Assembly: GCF_003337235.1 (NCBI RefSeq)
Contig: NZ_QPJC01000012.1
Span: 1 to 64,000 of the forward strand
Source: Halopolyspora algeriensis
GTDB taxonomy: Bacteria > Actinomycetota > Actinomycetes > Mycobacteriales > Pseudonocardiaceae
Length of the DNA: 64,000 nucleotides
Reading direction: 5' to 3'
Positions 1 through 10,291 of this stretch are shown piece by piece. The position numbers and the translations under genes were made by a program. The notes under the pieces were generated by a model. The model did no database searches. It had not been told where the DNA came from and saw only the letters and a list, made by a program, of their open reading frames with translations. How positions within the stretch are numbered: the first letter of the stretch is position 1; each line of letters opens with the position of its first letter.

Positions 1-69
1 GCCGGCATCTGGCACAACTGGGCCACCGACACACCCCGCAAACGATCACTAATCGCCTACGACCACTAA
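1..69 (+). CDS. C-terminal end of a transposase (cut by window start)
   Basis: The window opens inside a reading frame that encodes 22 residues and stops with TAA at 67-69. The tail, ending in KRSLIAYDH, resembles the C-terminus of DDE-type insertion-sequence transposases of actinomycetes as I remember them. The IS family cannot be assigned from this piece. Its last 20 bases overlap the end of the convergent gene at 49-438. It supports the view that the left edge of the window is a mobile or eroded region. Confidence 0.5.
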   Translation, partial: AGIWHNWATDTPRKRSLIAYDH

Positions 70-438
70 CACCAGCTTCACGGAATCATTCATCTCAGGT
101 GGTACCGGTGCATCGACCGCCACGCTGAACCGGAAAGTCGGTGGTGCCATCGCCGAGCCCTCTCGGACGCAGGCGATCTCGCGAACCTTGGTGGTGGGAA
201 GCAGGGTCCACGGCTGGTCCGCTCCACATCCGGCGAGGAACGTGTCCAACGTCGAATACCCCAGCACCACCAATTGTCCGGACAACTCCCTGGTCTCCAG
301 CATCAGCCCGCCGCTCGCCTCGTCCGGGCGGCAGGCGAGGTACAGCTGCGCAGGCAGCACGTCGGTCTCATCCGGGTCGTAGACCCGGGGTTTCTCGGCC
401 AGTTCGACCATCACGGACTCCAGCTCAGTGCGGATCAC
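49..438 (-). CDS. SAV_915-like small protein of unknown function
   Basis: A 129-residue soluble protein with no signal peptide or membrane segment. The middle (residues about 28-75) has an LYLACRP strand followed by LVVLGYSTLDTFLAGCG and a QPW motif. This is the layout of the SAV_915/SseB-like proteins that Streptomyces and relatives carry in many copies, often in mobile regions. Function is unknown. The start is ATG at 438; the stop lies inside the transposase tail on the other strand. The gene sits alone. The family assignment is from memory of the motif and is moderate. Confidence 0.5.
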   Translation of the reverse strand: MIRTELESVMVELAEKPRVYDPDETDVLPAQLYLACRPDEASGGLMLETRELSGQLVVLGYSTLDTFLAGCGADQPWTLLPTTKVREIACVREGSAMAPPTFRFSVAVDAPVPPEMNDSVKLVLVVVGD

Positions 439-611
439 GCCGCGAGGACTCTAACGGGCCCACCTTCGTCACGTCCTCAACTTCGCACACCCGGCGCGAT
501 ACGCCCCAAATGACGGCTTCACCCAATGTGGACTTCCTTGTGCAGTGCACTGACTGACCACGTGGCGACAGAGAATTGTTGAGCAAACAGGTTCGTGGTA
601 GGCAGGTGCCC

Positions 612-1130
612 GTGACAGGGTCAGGAGATCAGCCAACGGTGGCGTTGCTGAGCAGAACCTTCTTCAAGGCCGAAGCACGCGAGGTTGCGGCGTGGTCGTA
701 CGCGCCTCCGTTCGATCTCTACAACGGGAATCCTGACCATCCCGAGCTGTTTCTGACGCGCACCGCCGCAGGGGAGGGCTACTACCCGGCCGTCGACCAG
801 CACGGGGCGCTCGTCGCATTTGCCGTGTTCGGCGTGGAGGCGCGCGTACGTGGGCAAGAACCAGCAGCCGACACTCTCGACGTGGGGCTCGGCGTTCGCC
901 CCGACCTGACCAGCCTCGGGATTGGCACCGAGCTGCTCAGCTTCATCGTGGCGCAGGTCAGTGCGAGCCAGGTTACGCCGACGCTGCGCTGCGCCGTCGC
1001 AGTGTTCAACGCGCGATCCTTGGCCTTGTGCCATCGGGCTGGGTTCTTACCGGTTCGCGACTTCACCGGCCCCGGTGAACGCACCTTCCGCGAATTGACC
1101 CGCACACTTGCCGCGTCGAGGTTTCACTAA
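612..1130 (+). CDS. GNAT family N-acetyltransferase
   Basis: About 172 residues. Shows the GNAT fold pattern: an N-terminal WSYAPPFDLYN segment (typical of the subfamily related to ribosomal-protein and small-molecule acetyltransferases), a central beta strand LDVGLGVRPDLTSLGIGTELL that contains the acetyl-CoA pyrophosphate-binding loop (GIGTEL in place of RGxGxA), and a C-terminal NARSLALCHRAGF element. These features predict transfer of an acetyl group from acetyl-CoA to an unknown amine. GTG at 612 is preferred because a purine-rich GGCAGG lies just upstream and the domain starts soon after; a TTG at 576 would add 12 residues. It stands alone between the SAV_915-like gene and an integrase remnant. 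Confidence 0.75.
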   Translation: MTGSGDQPTVALLSRTFFKAEAREVAAWSYAPPFDLYNGNPDHPELFLTRTAAGEGYYPAVDQHGALVAFAVFGVEARVRGQEPAADTLDVGLGVRPDLTSLGIGTELLSFIVAQVSASQVTPTLRCAVAVFNARSLALCHRAGFLPVRDFTGPGERTFRELTRTLAASRFH

Positions 1131-1267
1131 CCCAACCGCGCATGGCGCAGCTGGAAGGCAACCGGAGTGTGAGCTGGGCCTGCGGTGTCCTCACATGCCT
1201 GACCCGGTAAAAATCTCAATGAGCGAAGGGCTGATGCGGACACCACAGAGGGCGTCGGGGGGCACAC

Positions 1268-1980
1268 GTGCAGGGTGTTGCTCGTCAGGCACGCAGTCTC
1301 AGCGCTGTGTCAGGCAGCGATGCGGACCTGCTAGAAACGGCGGCGATCGTGCATGGCGCGGGGTATGCCCCGGACCTTGCGCACAGCGGGTTTCATCTCA
1401 CCCAAACCCTGCAGCGGGTCAAGGGCGAACTCCAGTTCGTCCCCACCAAGACCGGGACCTCGGAGTGCACTGTCCCTCTTCCGGGTATTTGTGTTCGAGC
1501 TCTGGTAACCCACCTGGCTCAACAGCAGCGGGAACAGGCAGAGGCCGCGGCTTGGATGGAATCCGGGCTCGTGTTCACCAGCACGATCGGGACACCGATC
1601 GAGCCGGACAACCTGCGGCGTAGTTGGTACGCCCTGCGGAAGGCGATCGGTCACCAGGAAACCCGCTTCCACGATCTCCGGCGCTCGTGCGTGAGCATGC
1701 TGCTCGACATCGGAGCATCGCCGCACATCGTGACTCGGATCATCGGGCACTCGGATACGCGCGTGACGATGGCATCTACGCGCATGCCTCGCTGGAGGAA
1801 CAACGGCAAGCCCTCGACAAGCTGAAGAACCACCTTGAACGAACCGGTTGCTACAGCCGTTGCTGCAGAACAAATCCCTGGCGGGTCGCTCGCCGGGGGT
1901 TTCCCTGGTCACCCGTGGAGCCGCTGAGGGGACTCGAACCCCTGACCTTCCGCTTACAAGGCGGGCGCTCTACCAACTGA
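1268..1980 (+). pseudogene. Frameshifted tyrosine recombinase (phage/ICE integrase) remnant
   Basis: The C-terminal catalytic domain of an actinomycete integrase of the XerD/pSAM2 type is readable in two frames. Frame 2 gives LQRVKGELQFVPTKT, EPDNLRRSW, HDLRRSC (the His-x-x-Arg motif) and GHSDTRVTM. The expected continuation with the catalytic Tyr (IYAHASLEEQRQALDKL) then appears in frame 1. One missing base near 1771-1772 explains the switch. The N-terminal arm and core-binding domains and the first catalytic Arg motif (usually LRRGE) are absent, so the gene is inactive. Frame 1 runs on into the 3' part of the adjacent tRNA-Thr, as is usual for integrases that use a tRNA as attachment site. 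Confidence 0.75.
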
Positions 1981-1991
1981 GCTACAGCGGC
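1919..1991 (-). tRNA. tRNA-Thr (anticodon UGU)
   Basis: A 73-nt cloverleaf on the minus strand. The 7-bp acceptor stem is GCCGCTG/CAGCGGC with discriminator U. The D arm is GCTC-loop-GAGC, the anticodon loop CUUGUAA gives anticodon UGU, and the T arm is AGGGG-TTCGAGT-CCCCT. Pair 27-43 of the anticodon stem is a C-A mismatch; the other four pairs are intact. CCA is not encoded. The 3' half is overlapped by the integrase remnant, which marks this tRNA as the probable attachment site of a former integrative element. Confidence 0.95.
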
Positions 1992-2341
1992 ATGCGCCTT
2001 GCTCGGCGCACGGGGACATCGTAAGCGTTCGATCGCGCGCCCTGTGAAGCAGCCGGGGTATCGGTGCCGCCGCCCTCGGCACTCCTTTCGAGAAGTCCGG
2101 CAAGCGGCCCCGAACGGGCGGCCGTTCCCGAAACGCTTTCGGCATTCTTCGCTATCCCACTCACCTGCAAGGATGGCCCGTGGAGCGACTCCGGCCCGCT
2201 CCGCATCACGGCACGGCCGCAGTGGTGATGGACGCCACTGGGCATGGGTGCAACGGTGCGTATGTGAATGCCGATGCCCCGGGAGAGAGCCAAGAATCCG
2301 GCCCCGCCAAGCGGACCGCGAAACAAGGGGGTAGGACAACA
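1992..2341. other. Intergenic region, tRNA-Thr to thrE-like gene
   Basis: About 350 bases without a supported gene. It must hold the promoter of the minus-strand tRNA and of the plus-strand exporter. A frame from 2180 reads through into the exporter, but it lacks homology-like features and the better ribosome site lies at 2342. I see no strong hairpin or repeat. Confidence 0.4.
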
Positions 2342-3787
2342 GTGGGATTCACGCAGCGCGCCCGTGGTGTGCTGCGGCGGCGCGACTCCACCGAAACGGC
2401 CGGGACTCGCAACGTCGTCTATGGTCCGGAACTGCCCGACGAGTCAACAGTTCACCTGGTCATGGACCTCGGCCTGCGCATCGGCGAAGTCCAGATGGCC
2501 AGCGGCGCGGGCGCTTCCGACGTCAGCGCCACGATCACGGCGGTCACCGGCGCCTACGGTATCCCCCACTGCGAGGTGGACGTGATCTACACGTCCATCA
2601 CCGTCTCCTGCTATCGCGGAACCGAGTTCCTGCCGATCACGTCGCTGCGCGTGGTGCGCAATCGTTCGCTCGACTACACCCGCCTGGCGGAGGTGGAGGC
2701 CCTGGTCCGTCGGATCACGGAAAGCTCGATCAGTGCTTCCGATGCCTACGCCGAACTGGACCGGATCACCGCTGCCCAGCACCCCTTCCCACGGTGGGTC
2801 GCCACGCTCGCGTGGGCGGGCATGGCCGCCTCCCTGTCGGTACTGCTCGGTGGTGGTAATGCACCTCCGATGCTGCCGCTGGTCGCGGCCGGAGCCACGG
2901 CACTGGTCGACCGGGTCGGGCGCCTGCTCAACCAGCGTGCGCTGCCCGGCTTCTTCCAGCAGACGGTGGGCGGGGCGATCGCCACGAGCATCGCACTGAC
3001 CAGCGTGGCCGCGGGGTGGCTTCCCAATGCGGCCCTGGCCGTGGCCGCCAGCATCATCGTGCTGCTGTCGGGAATGACCGTGGTCGGTTCCATGCAGGAC
3101 GCCATCACCGGCTACAACGTGACGGCCGCGGGACGCATCGCCGAAATCGCCCTGACCTCCGCGGGACTGATCGCCGGAGTCGTACTCGCCCTGTACTCGA
3201 CCACACAGATCCTGGGGGCGGACAGCATCGGAGGCGGTATCGCGGTGGAGGACATCGGCAGCGCGGAAGTCGGCTACTCGGTGCTGTACATCCCCGTGCA
3301 GGCCATCGCCGGTGCCTCCGCCGCCGCGTGCTTCGCTCTGGCCGGCTATTCGCAACCGAGGCCGCTGATCGTCGCCGGTGCGGGCGGGGCGATGACGGCC
3401 TCGGTGTACGCGGTGGCCACCAGCCTGGCCGGGCTCAACACCATCCTCGCCTCGGCGATGGCGACCACGGTCGTCGGGTTTCTCGGCGGGATCATCGCCC
3501 GCCGCCTGCGTATCCCCGCCCTGGTGGTCGCCGTGTCCGGTGTGGCGCCGCTGCTGCCCGGTCTGGCCACCTACCGCGGCCTGTACCAGCTGTCCGTGCA
3601 AGGTGATCCGGGCGGGCTGTCCACGCTCATGCTGGCCGCGGCCACCGGTCTGGCCCTGGGGGCCGGCGTGGTGCTCGGCGAATACCTGACGCAGCCCGTC
3701 CGCACCCGGCTCGGCCGCCTGGAGCGGCGCATGGCCAGGCCGCGCATGTCCGGGCCGTTGCGGCCCACCCGCCGCCGCCTGGACTGA
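2342..3787 (+). CDS. Threonine/serine exporter family protein (ThrE-like)
   Basis: 481 residues. The first half (to about residue 200) is the soluble DUF1212/ThrE N-terminal domain, with the HCEVDVIYTSITVSC strand and repeated LGLRIGEVQM-type helices. From about residue 160 on there are roughly ten hydrophobic segments, ending in the second ThrE domain (VVAVSGVAPLLPGLATYRGLY). The family exports threonine and serine in Corynebacterium; substrate here is inferred. The C-terminus is arginine-rich. The GTG at 2342 is chosen because AAGGGGGTAGG stands 7-10 bases before it. The next gene, otsA, begins 103 bases later and is probably a separate unit. Confidence 0.85.
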   Translation: MGFTQRARGVLRRRDSTETAGTRNVVYGPELPDESTVHLVMDLGLRIGEVQMASGAGASDVSATITAVTGAYGIPHCEVDVIYTSITVSCYRGTEFLPITSLRVVRNRSLDYTRLAEVEALVRRITESSISASDAYAELDRITAAQHPFPRWVATLAWAGMAASLSVLLGGGNAPPMLPLVAAGATALVDRVGRLLNQRALPGFFQQTVGGAIATSIALTSVAAGWLPNAALAVAASIIVLLSGMTVVGSMQDAITGYNVTAAGRIAEIALTSAGLIAGVVLALYSTTQILGADSIGGGIAVEDIGSAEVGYSVLYIPVQAIAGASAAACFALAGYSQPRPLIVAGAGGAMTASVYAVATSLAGLNTILASAMATTVVGFLGGIIARRLRIPALVVAVSGVAPLLPGLATYRGLYQLSVQGDPGGLSTLMLAAATGLALGAGVVLGEYLTQPVRTRLGRLERRMARPRMSGPLRPTRRRLD

Positions 3788-3890
3788 GCCCCGACTGTGT
3801 TGCACCACACGAACCACGCGGAGGCGATCACGATTGACTAACCTCGCCCGCGGGTAAGCAAGTGTTCGGGCCGATCAAGGAGGCACTCCG

Positions 3891-5318
<1,428 letters not shown>

Positions 5319-5456
5319 CGTCGACGACGCGAATCCCGACATCTGCATCGACGCACCGATCGGCCTATGGTCGACGTCTCCGGACACCACGTGGACCGGC
5401 TCGACACGACCCGCAAGGCCGATTGCCAAGACCATCCCGACGACCTCTCCAGGAGT

Positions 5457-8018
5457 ATGGCGTTGACCGTCGAAGCCCTCCCCGCCGAGCTTCGCCGCAT
5501 GATCGTCCAACTTGCGCGCACACCTCGGCTGCTGGTCGCCTGTGACTACGACGGGACGCTCGCACCGATCGTGGCGGACCCGAGTCAGGCCAAGCCGCTG
5601 CCGGAATCGGTACATGCGATGCGTGCCCTGGCAGCACTGCCCGCCACGACCACCGCGGTGATCTCCGGCAGAGCCCTGCGTGACCTCGCCACCCTGTCCC
5701 GATTGCCCTCCGAGGTGCACCTGGTGGGCAGCCACGGTTCGGAGCTCGACGTCGGATTCGTCCACGAACTCGAACCGGAAGCCACACAGCTGCGCACTCG
5801 CCTGCAGCGCACGGCGCAGGAGATCGCCCGGGACCACCCCGGCGTCACGCTGGAGGCCAAACCGGCCAGCGTCGCCATCCACGTCCGCCGCGCCGATCAG
5901 CAGGTCAGCGAGCAAGTGCTCGACGCGATCCGCTCGGGCCCGGCCACGTGGGAAGGCGTCGAGGTCACCGAGGGCAAGTCCGTCATCGAACTGGGCGTGG
6001 TGGAAACCGACAAGGGCAATGCGCTGGAGTCGCTGCGCCACCAGGTCGGGGCGACCGCGGCGATCTTCCTCGGTGACGACGTCACCGACGAGAAGGCTTT
6101 CGCCCGGCTGCAGGGACCGGACCTGGGACTCAAGGTCGGCGAGGGCGAGAGTCTCGCCGCACACCGTGTGCGGGACACGACCGAGGTCGCCACGGTACTG
6201 GCGCTGCTCATGGAGGAACGGCGCACCTGGCTGTACGGGGAGCAGGCCCCGGCGATCGAGCGGCTGACCATGCTCTCCAACGAGCGCACCATCGCGCTGC
6301 TCACTCCCGATGCCCGGGTGACGTGGATGTGTCATCCCGGCCCGGACTCGGCCGCCGTGTTCGCCGACCTGCTGGGGGGAACCAGCGCCGGGCACTTCTC
6401 CATCCGTCCGGAGTATCCCGACAGCGGCAACGGGACGTCCCGCAGTGTCCTGCCGCTCGGGCAGCGCTACGTGCCCGGCACCATGACGGTCGAGACGCGA
6501 TGGTCCCGGCTGTTGATCACGGATTACCTGGAACACGACATCGAGGCGCACCGCACCGACCTCACCCGGGTCATCACCGGCAGCACCCGGGCCCACATCG
6601 ACTTCGTCCCGCGCCCGGAGTTCGGGCAGGTCGCGGTGCGACTGGCTCCCGAGCGCGGAGGGTTGCGGGTGCTGGGGACCTCGGAGCCGATGGTGCTGTA
6701 CTCCCCCGGCGTGCAGTGGGACATCAGCTCGGACGGCATGCACGAATCCGCGAGTGCCGTGGTCGAGATTTCCGAGGATTCTCCGGTGGTGCTCGAACTG
6801 CGGTGCGGTACCGAGGAAATCGGGCCGCGCGAGGAGACCGAGACGCAGCGCCGTTCGAACGCGAACAGGTACTGGTCGGAATGGCTGGGAACGCTGACCC
6901 TGCCCGAGGTGGCACCCGATCTGGTCGCACGCTCGGCTCTGACCCTGCGGGGGCTGTGCAACGCCGACACCGGCGGCATCATGGCCGCCGGAACGACCTC
7001 GCTGCCGGAGGAGATCGGCGGCGTGCGCAACTGGGACTACCGCTACTGCTGGTTGCGCGACGGGGCGATGAGCGCACGGGCTCTCGTGTCGCTGGGGTCG
7101 ACCACAGAGGCCGAGGCCTTCATGGACTGGCTGCACAAGGTGATGGAGAACCTGCCCGGGCCGGAACGGTTGCACCCGCTGTATTCGCTGGCCGGTACCT
7201 CCCTCGGTCCGGAGGCCGTCATCGACACCCTGCCCGGCTATGCCGGCTCCCGGCCGGTGCGGGTCGGCAACCTCGCCGATCAGCAGGTTCAGCTCGACGT
7301 CTTCGGCCCGGTCGTCGAGCTGGCGATGCACCTGTCGCAAGCCACCGGCGTCCTGCGCGACGGGGATTGGGAACTGGTCAAGGGGATGGCCGAGGCGGTT
7401 TCCCGGCGCTGGTTCGAGCCCGACCACGGGATCTGGGAAGAGCGCGACGTACCGCGCCACCACGTGTACTCGAAGGTGATGTGCTGGGTCACGCTGGACC
7501 GTGCGTTGCAGCTGGCCGAGACGTACGAGCGCACTCCCGAGTCGAGCTGGGCACCATTGCGGGAGGAGATCGCCCAGGACGTCATCAAGAACGGTTGGCA
7601 TGCCGACGTGCAGGCGTTCACCACCGCCTACGAGGGATCGGACCTGGACGCCGCGTCGCTGCACGTCGGACTGTCCGGGCTGATCGACCCCTCCGACGAG
7701 CGATTCCGGGCGACCGTCACGGCGATCGAGTCCGAATTGCGCAGCGGGTCGACCGTGTACCGGTATCGGCGCGACGACGGCTTGCCCGGCACCGAGGGCG
7801 GTTTCCACCTGTGTGCGGCATGGCTGGTCGAGGCGTACCTGCTGACCGGCCGGCGCACCGAGGCCGAGGAGCTGTTCCAGCAGCTCGTGGACAACACCGG
7901 CCCGACGGGGCTGCTGGCCGAGGAGTACGACCCGATCGCCGAGCGCTCACTCGGCAATCATCCGCAGGCGTACTCGCATCTCGGCTTGATCCGCTGCGCG
8001 CAGCTGCTGTCGGAGTAG
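5457..8018 (+). CDS. Trehalose-6-phosphate phosphatase fused to a GH15 trehalase/glucoamylase domain
   Basis: 853 residues in two parts. Residues about 20-250 are an OtsB-type HAD phosphatase: DYDGT (D30, D32) for the nucleophile and acid, ISGR, GSHG, and FLGDDVTDEKAF for Mg binding. Residues about 265-850 are a GH15 domain: RTIALLTPDARVTWMCHP, RNWDYRYCWLRDGA, GIWEERD with HHVYSKVMCW (general acid Glu) and GLLAEEYDP (general base Glu), so both catalytic acids are kept. GH15 enzymes of actinomycetes include trehalases. One chain may thus make trehalose and cleave it, or the GH15 part may act on another glucan. ATG 5457 or TTG 5463; the AGGAG at 5451 is better spaced for the TTG. It follows otsA by 138 bases. 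Confidence 0.88.
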   Translation: MALTVEALPAELRRMIVQLARTPRLLVACDYDGTLAPIVADPSQAKPLPESVHAMRALAALPATTTAVISGRALRDLATLSRLPSEVHLVGSHGSELDVGFVHELEPEATQLRTRLQRTAQEIARDHPGVTLEAKPASVAIHVRRADQQVSEQVLDAIRSGPATWEGVEVTEGKSVIELGVVETDKGNALESLRHQVGATAAIFLGDDVTDEKAFARLQGPDLGLKVGEGESLAAHRVRDTTEVATVLALLMEERRTWLYGEQAPAIERLTMLSNERTIALLTPDARVTWMCHPGPDSAAVFADLLGGTSAGHFSIRPEYPDSGNGTSRSVLPLGQRYVPGTMTVETRWSRLLITDYLEHDIEAHRTDLTRVITGSTRAHIDFVPRPEFGQVAVRLAPERGGLRVLGTSEPMVLYSPGVQWDISSDGMHESASAVVEISEDSPVVLELRCGTEEIGPREETETQRRSNANRYWSEWLGTLTLPEVAPDLVARSALTLRGLCNADTGGIMAAGTTSLPEEIGGVRNWDYRYCWLRDGAMSARALVSLGSTTEAEAFMDWLHKVMENLPGPERLHPLYSLAGTSLGPEAVIDTLPGYAGSRPVRVGNLADQQVQLDVFGPVVELAMHLSQATGVLRDGDWELVKGMAEAVSRRWFEPDHGIWEERDVPRHHVYSKVMCWVTLDRALQLAETYERTPESSWAPLREEIAQDVIKNGWHADVQAFTTAYEGSDLDAASLHVGLSGLIDPSDERFRATVTAIESELRSGSTVYRYRRDDGLPGTEGGFHLCAAWLVEAYLLTGRRTEAEELFQQLVDNTGPTGLLAEEYDPIAERSLGNHPQAYSHLGLIRCAQLLSE

Positions 8019-8053
8019 CGCTTTCACCTGCCCGGGCCGCTCTCCCGCCGGGT

Positions 8054-8084
8054 GCGGGGGCGCTTCGTCGGCGAGCGCCCCCGC
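8054..8084 (+). terminator. Hairpin terminator after the otsB-GH15 gene
   Basis: A perfect 11-bp stem (8054-8064 pairs with 8074-8084, GCGGGGGCGCT) with a 9-base loop, 36 bases after the stop codon. No U-run follows, which is common in high-GC actinomycetes. It separates the trehalose genes from the DUF4178 cluster. Confidence 0.7.
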
Positions 8085-8216
8085 CTGGCCACGGGTCGTT
8101 GTCGTGGCCGGAGTCACGGGAATTTGACCGTGATGTGTCCCATTCCCCGCATGCGATGCCGCGGTAACCGATACGCTTCACCGGAGATCGTCAAGCTCAG
8201 GTGAGAGGCATACGGC

Positions 8217-8846
8217 GTGAGCAACGTAGTACCGATCATCCTCGTCGTGCTGCTGGTGATCGTGGCCGCTGTCATTGTGATCAGTCTGGTACGGCGGTAC
8301 CGGTCGCAACATCGGCAACCGACCGGGCAGGAACCCGTGGACCCGTTCCACACCGGTGACCAGGATTCGCTGTGGGGGGACCCGCGGAGTCTCCAGGCCG
8401 GTGACATCGTCGAACTGCGCGGCACGACCTACACGGTGCGCGGCAGCCTGCGACTGTCCGAGGGCGGGTGGACCTGGGCCGAACACCTCCTCGACGATGC
8501 CAAGGGCACCCAGGTCTGGCTCGGTGTCGAAGAGGACCCCGAGTTGTCCCTGTCGCTGTGGTCGCCGCTGGAGGACTCTCCCGGCGACTCCGGCGAGCTC
8601 CGACCCGGCGCCTCGAGGATCGAGTTCCGCGGCCGTACCTACACCTCGGAGGAATCCGGCTCGGCCCACTATCGCAGCGAGGCCACCACCGGACTGCAGC
8701 CGCAGGGCATGGTTCGCTACCACGACTACGAAGCCGAGGACGGTTCGCTGCTGGGCTTCGAGGCGTACGGCGACGCCGACTGGGAGGCCAGTCAGGGCGA
8801 GGAACTCAGCCGCTACGACGTACGTATCTACCCGGCTTCGGCTTGA
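8217..8846 (+). CDS. DUF4178 domain protein, membrane-anchored
   Basis: 209 residues. One N-terminal transmembrane helix (residues about 5-26), a charged linker, then a cytoplasmic-type DUF4178 fold built of two similar beta-rich halves: GDIVELRGTTYTVRGSLRL with WTWAEHLLDD, then IEFRGRTYTSEESGSA with VRYHDYEAEDGSLLGFE. The family is uncharacterised and is seen near DUF4247, DUF350 and spermidine-synthase-like genes. It seems to correspond to M. tuberculosis Rv2597 in the Rv2597-Rv2601 cluster (from memory). GTG start. It is the first gene of a five-gene plus-strand run that continues to speE. Confidence 0.75.
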   Translation: MSNVVPIILVVLLVIVAAVIVISLVRRYRSQHRQPTGQEPVDPFHTGDQDSLWGDPRSLQAGDIVELRGTTYTVRGSLRLSEGGWTWAEHLLDDAKGTQVWLGVEEDPELSLSLWSPLEDSPGDSGELRPGASRIEFRGRTYTSEESGSAHYRSEATTGLQPQGMVRYHDYEAEDGSLLGFEAYGDADWEASQGEELSRYDVRIYPASA

Positions 8847-8870
8847 CGAGAGGGGTCGGAGCGACCTTCG

Positions 8871-9308
8871 ATGAAACCCAGATTCTGGTTCGTCATCGCG
8901 GCCATGGCGGCCGCGCTTGCGCTGATCATCGCCCTGGTGTCGATCTTCTCGACCGGTACCGGTCCCCGCAGCTACGTGGCGAAGAACTACACCCGCGCCG
9001 CACACCTGGACATCCGCGGCGACGACGACAACCGTGCCTACACGAGCCGGAAAGCACCCAGTGTGGTCTCCCGGGAGATCACCTCCGCCTGGGATCCGAT
9101 CGCCCAGCGCGTCGAAGGCTCCGGCGTCTACCTGCGCTACGCCGACGACGGCGTGATCATCCAACCACGCCGGGACGGGTCGGTGATCCACGTGATGGAG
9201 ATCGACGAGGCCTACCGGCACTACCACGGCGTGGTAGCCGGATTCTGGGGCTGGAGCAGCCCCCGCGGGGAGGATTTCCGCGGACGAGGGCCGGGGTCGG
9301 GCAAGTGA
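8871..9308 (+). CDS. DUF4247 domain protein with one N-terminal membrane helix
   Basis: 145 residues. Residues 5-27 form a hydrophobic signal anchor; the rest is a small extracytoplasmic domain with SYVAKNYTRAAH, a central YTSRKAPSVVSREIT segment and YLRYADDGVIIQP. This matches the layout of DUF4247, a family with no known biochemical function and a regular neighbour of DUF350 and SpeE-like genes (Rv2599 in M. tuberculosis, from memory). No cysteine or lipobox is present. The stop overlaps the GTG of the next gene by four bases, so the two are probably translationally coupled. Confidence 0.75.
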   Translation: MKPRFWFVIAAMAAALALIIALVSIFSTGTGPRSYVAKNYTRAAHLDIRGDDDNRAYTSRKAPSVVSREITSAWDPIAQRVEGSGVYLRYADDGVIIQPRRDGSVIHVMEIDEAYRHYHGVVAGFWGWSSPRGEDFRGRGPGSGK

Positions 9309-10249
9309 GCAAGACCGCCCAGCAGAAGAACGGGCACGGCTGTGGTCTGGCAATCGGCATCATGTTCGTGCTCTACGTGATCGTCTTCGGGGCCACCGAC
9401 GGCTTCGGGCTCGGAAGCGACACGCAGTTCTACGGCGACGAAAGCGACCGCTATTCCGAGTACCGCACCTACACGGGGCAACCGATACCGCGCTTCAGCG
9501 CCGCGGACTCCCGGAGACTCTCCCAGGCCCTGTCCGACTCCGAGGAGCGCTACGGGATCTGCTTCGGCTGGAAACTCACCGATGGCAGCAAGGACGCCGC
9601 GGGAAGCTACGATCCCGACTCCGGCCAGGAAGCCGAGTCGGACCCGCCGTCCAGCTTCGACCGGGGATCCAGCCGGGGTCCGACCACACCGGCCAGTACG
9701 TGCCCACGGTGGGTCGAGGCACGGGTCACCGTCGCCTACACCTCCGAGTCCAGCGAGGACTGGAGCGGCGTCGAGCTCGAAGTGGCGGGTTCCGACAATT
9801 TCGAATCCTACGAACTGCCGTTCGACAACAACAGCTTCGCCGATCTGGGCATCGACGCCGAGACGTTCATCGACCAGCCGGTCACCACCACCGGGCATGC
9901 TGCTCTGGCCCTGCCGCTGCTGATGACGGAGAACGGCACGCTCGACCCGAAACCGGTTCGGGCAAGCTCCGATGCTCCGCCACAGCCACTCCCCCCTGCG
10001 AGCAGTGGTATGAGGGGCCTGGGGACCTGGCTCTGGCTCGGCTTCCTCGGCCTGCTGACCGTCTCCGCCACCGTCCTGGGATTCCGTGCGCGTGCACACC
10101 GCAAACCCGTGCCGACCACGCCTGCCGGGCCCCCGGGGCCACCACCGGGTCCCCCACCCGGCAGCTCGCCACCTCAGGGCTTCCCGCCGGGGCCGCCCCC
10201 TCGGCAACCGCCACAGCCGGGCGCACCACCCACACCCGGCCGGCACTGA
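9305..10249 (+). CDS. Unrecognised two-TM protein with proline-rich cytoplasmic tail
   Basis: 314 residues that I cannot place in a named family. Order: short basic N-terminus, TM helix at about 12-33 (GLAIGIMFVLYVIVFGA), an acidic extracytoplasmic domain of about 200 residues with two cysteines (in RYGICFGW and PASTCPRW) that could form a disulfide, a second TM helix at about 238-260 (GTWLWLGFLGLLTVSATVLGF), then a basic stop and a tail made almost wholly of proline, glycine and glutamine. GTG start overlaps the DUF4247 stop (GTGA), which ties it to the cluster. It stands where mycobacteria do not have a clear counterpart. Role unknown; a scaffold or partner of the DUF4247 protein is one guess. 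Confidence 0.7.
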   Translation: MSKTAQQKNGHGCGLAIGIMFVLYVIVFGATDGFGLGSDTQFYGDESDRYSEYRTYTGQPIPRFSAADSRRLSQALSDSEERYGICFGWKLTDGSKDAAGSYDPDSGQEAESDPPSSFDRGSSRGPTTPASTCPRWVEARVTVAYTSESSEDWSGVELEVAGSDNFESYELPFDNNSFADLGIDAETFIDQPVTTTGHAALALPLLMTENGTLDPKPVRASSDAPPQPLPPASSGMRGLGTWLWLGFLGLLTVSATVLGFRARAHRKPVPTTPAGPPGPPPGPPPGSSPPQGFPPGPPPRQPPQPGAPPTPGRH

Positions 10250-10291
10250 CCCGTCCAGCCCGACTCGCGACCTCTCCGAAAGGCACCCACC

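Noticed and set aside
2180-2341. An earlier start for the ThrE-like exporter at 2180
   Set aside because: The added 54 residues are low in hydrophobic pattern and match nothing, and GTG 2342 has a strong purine-rich site upstream.
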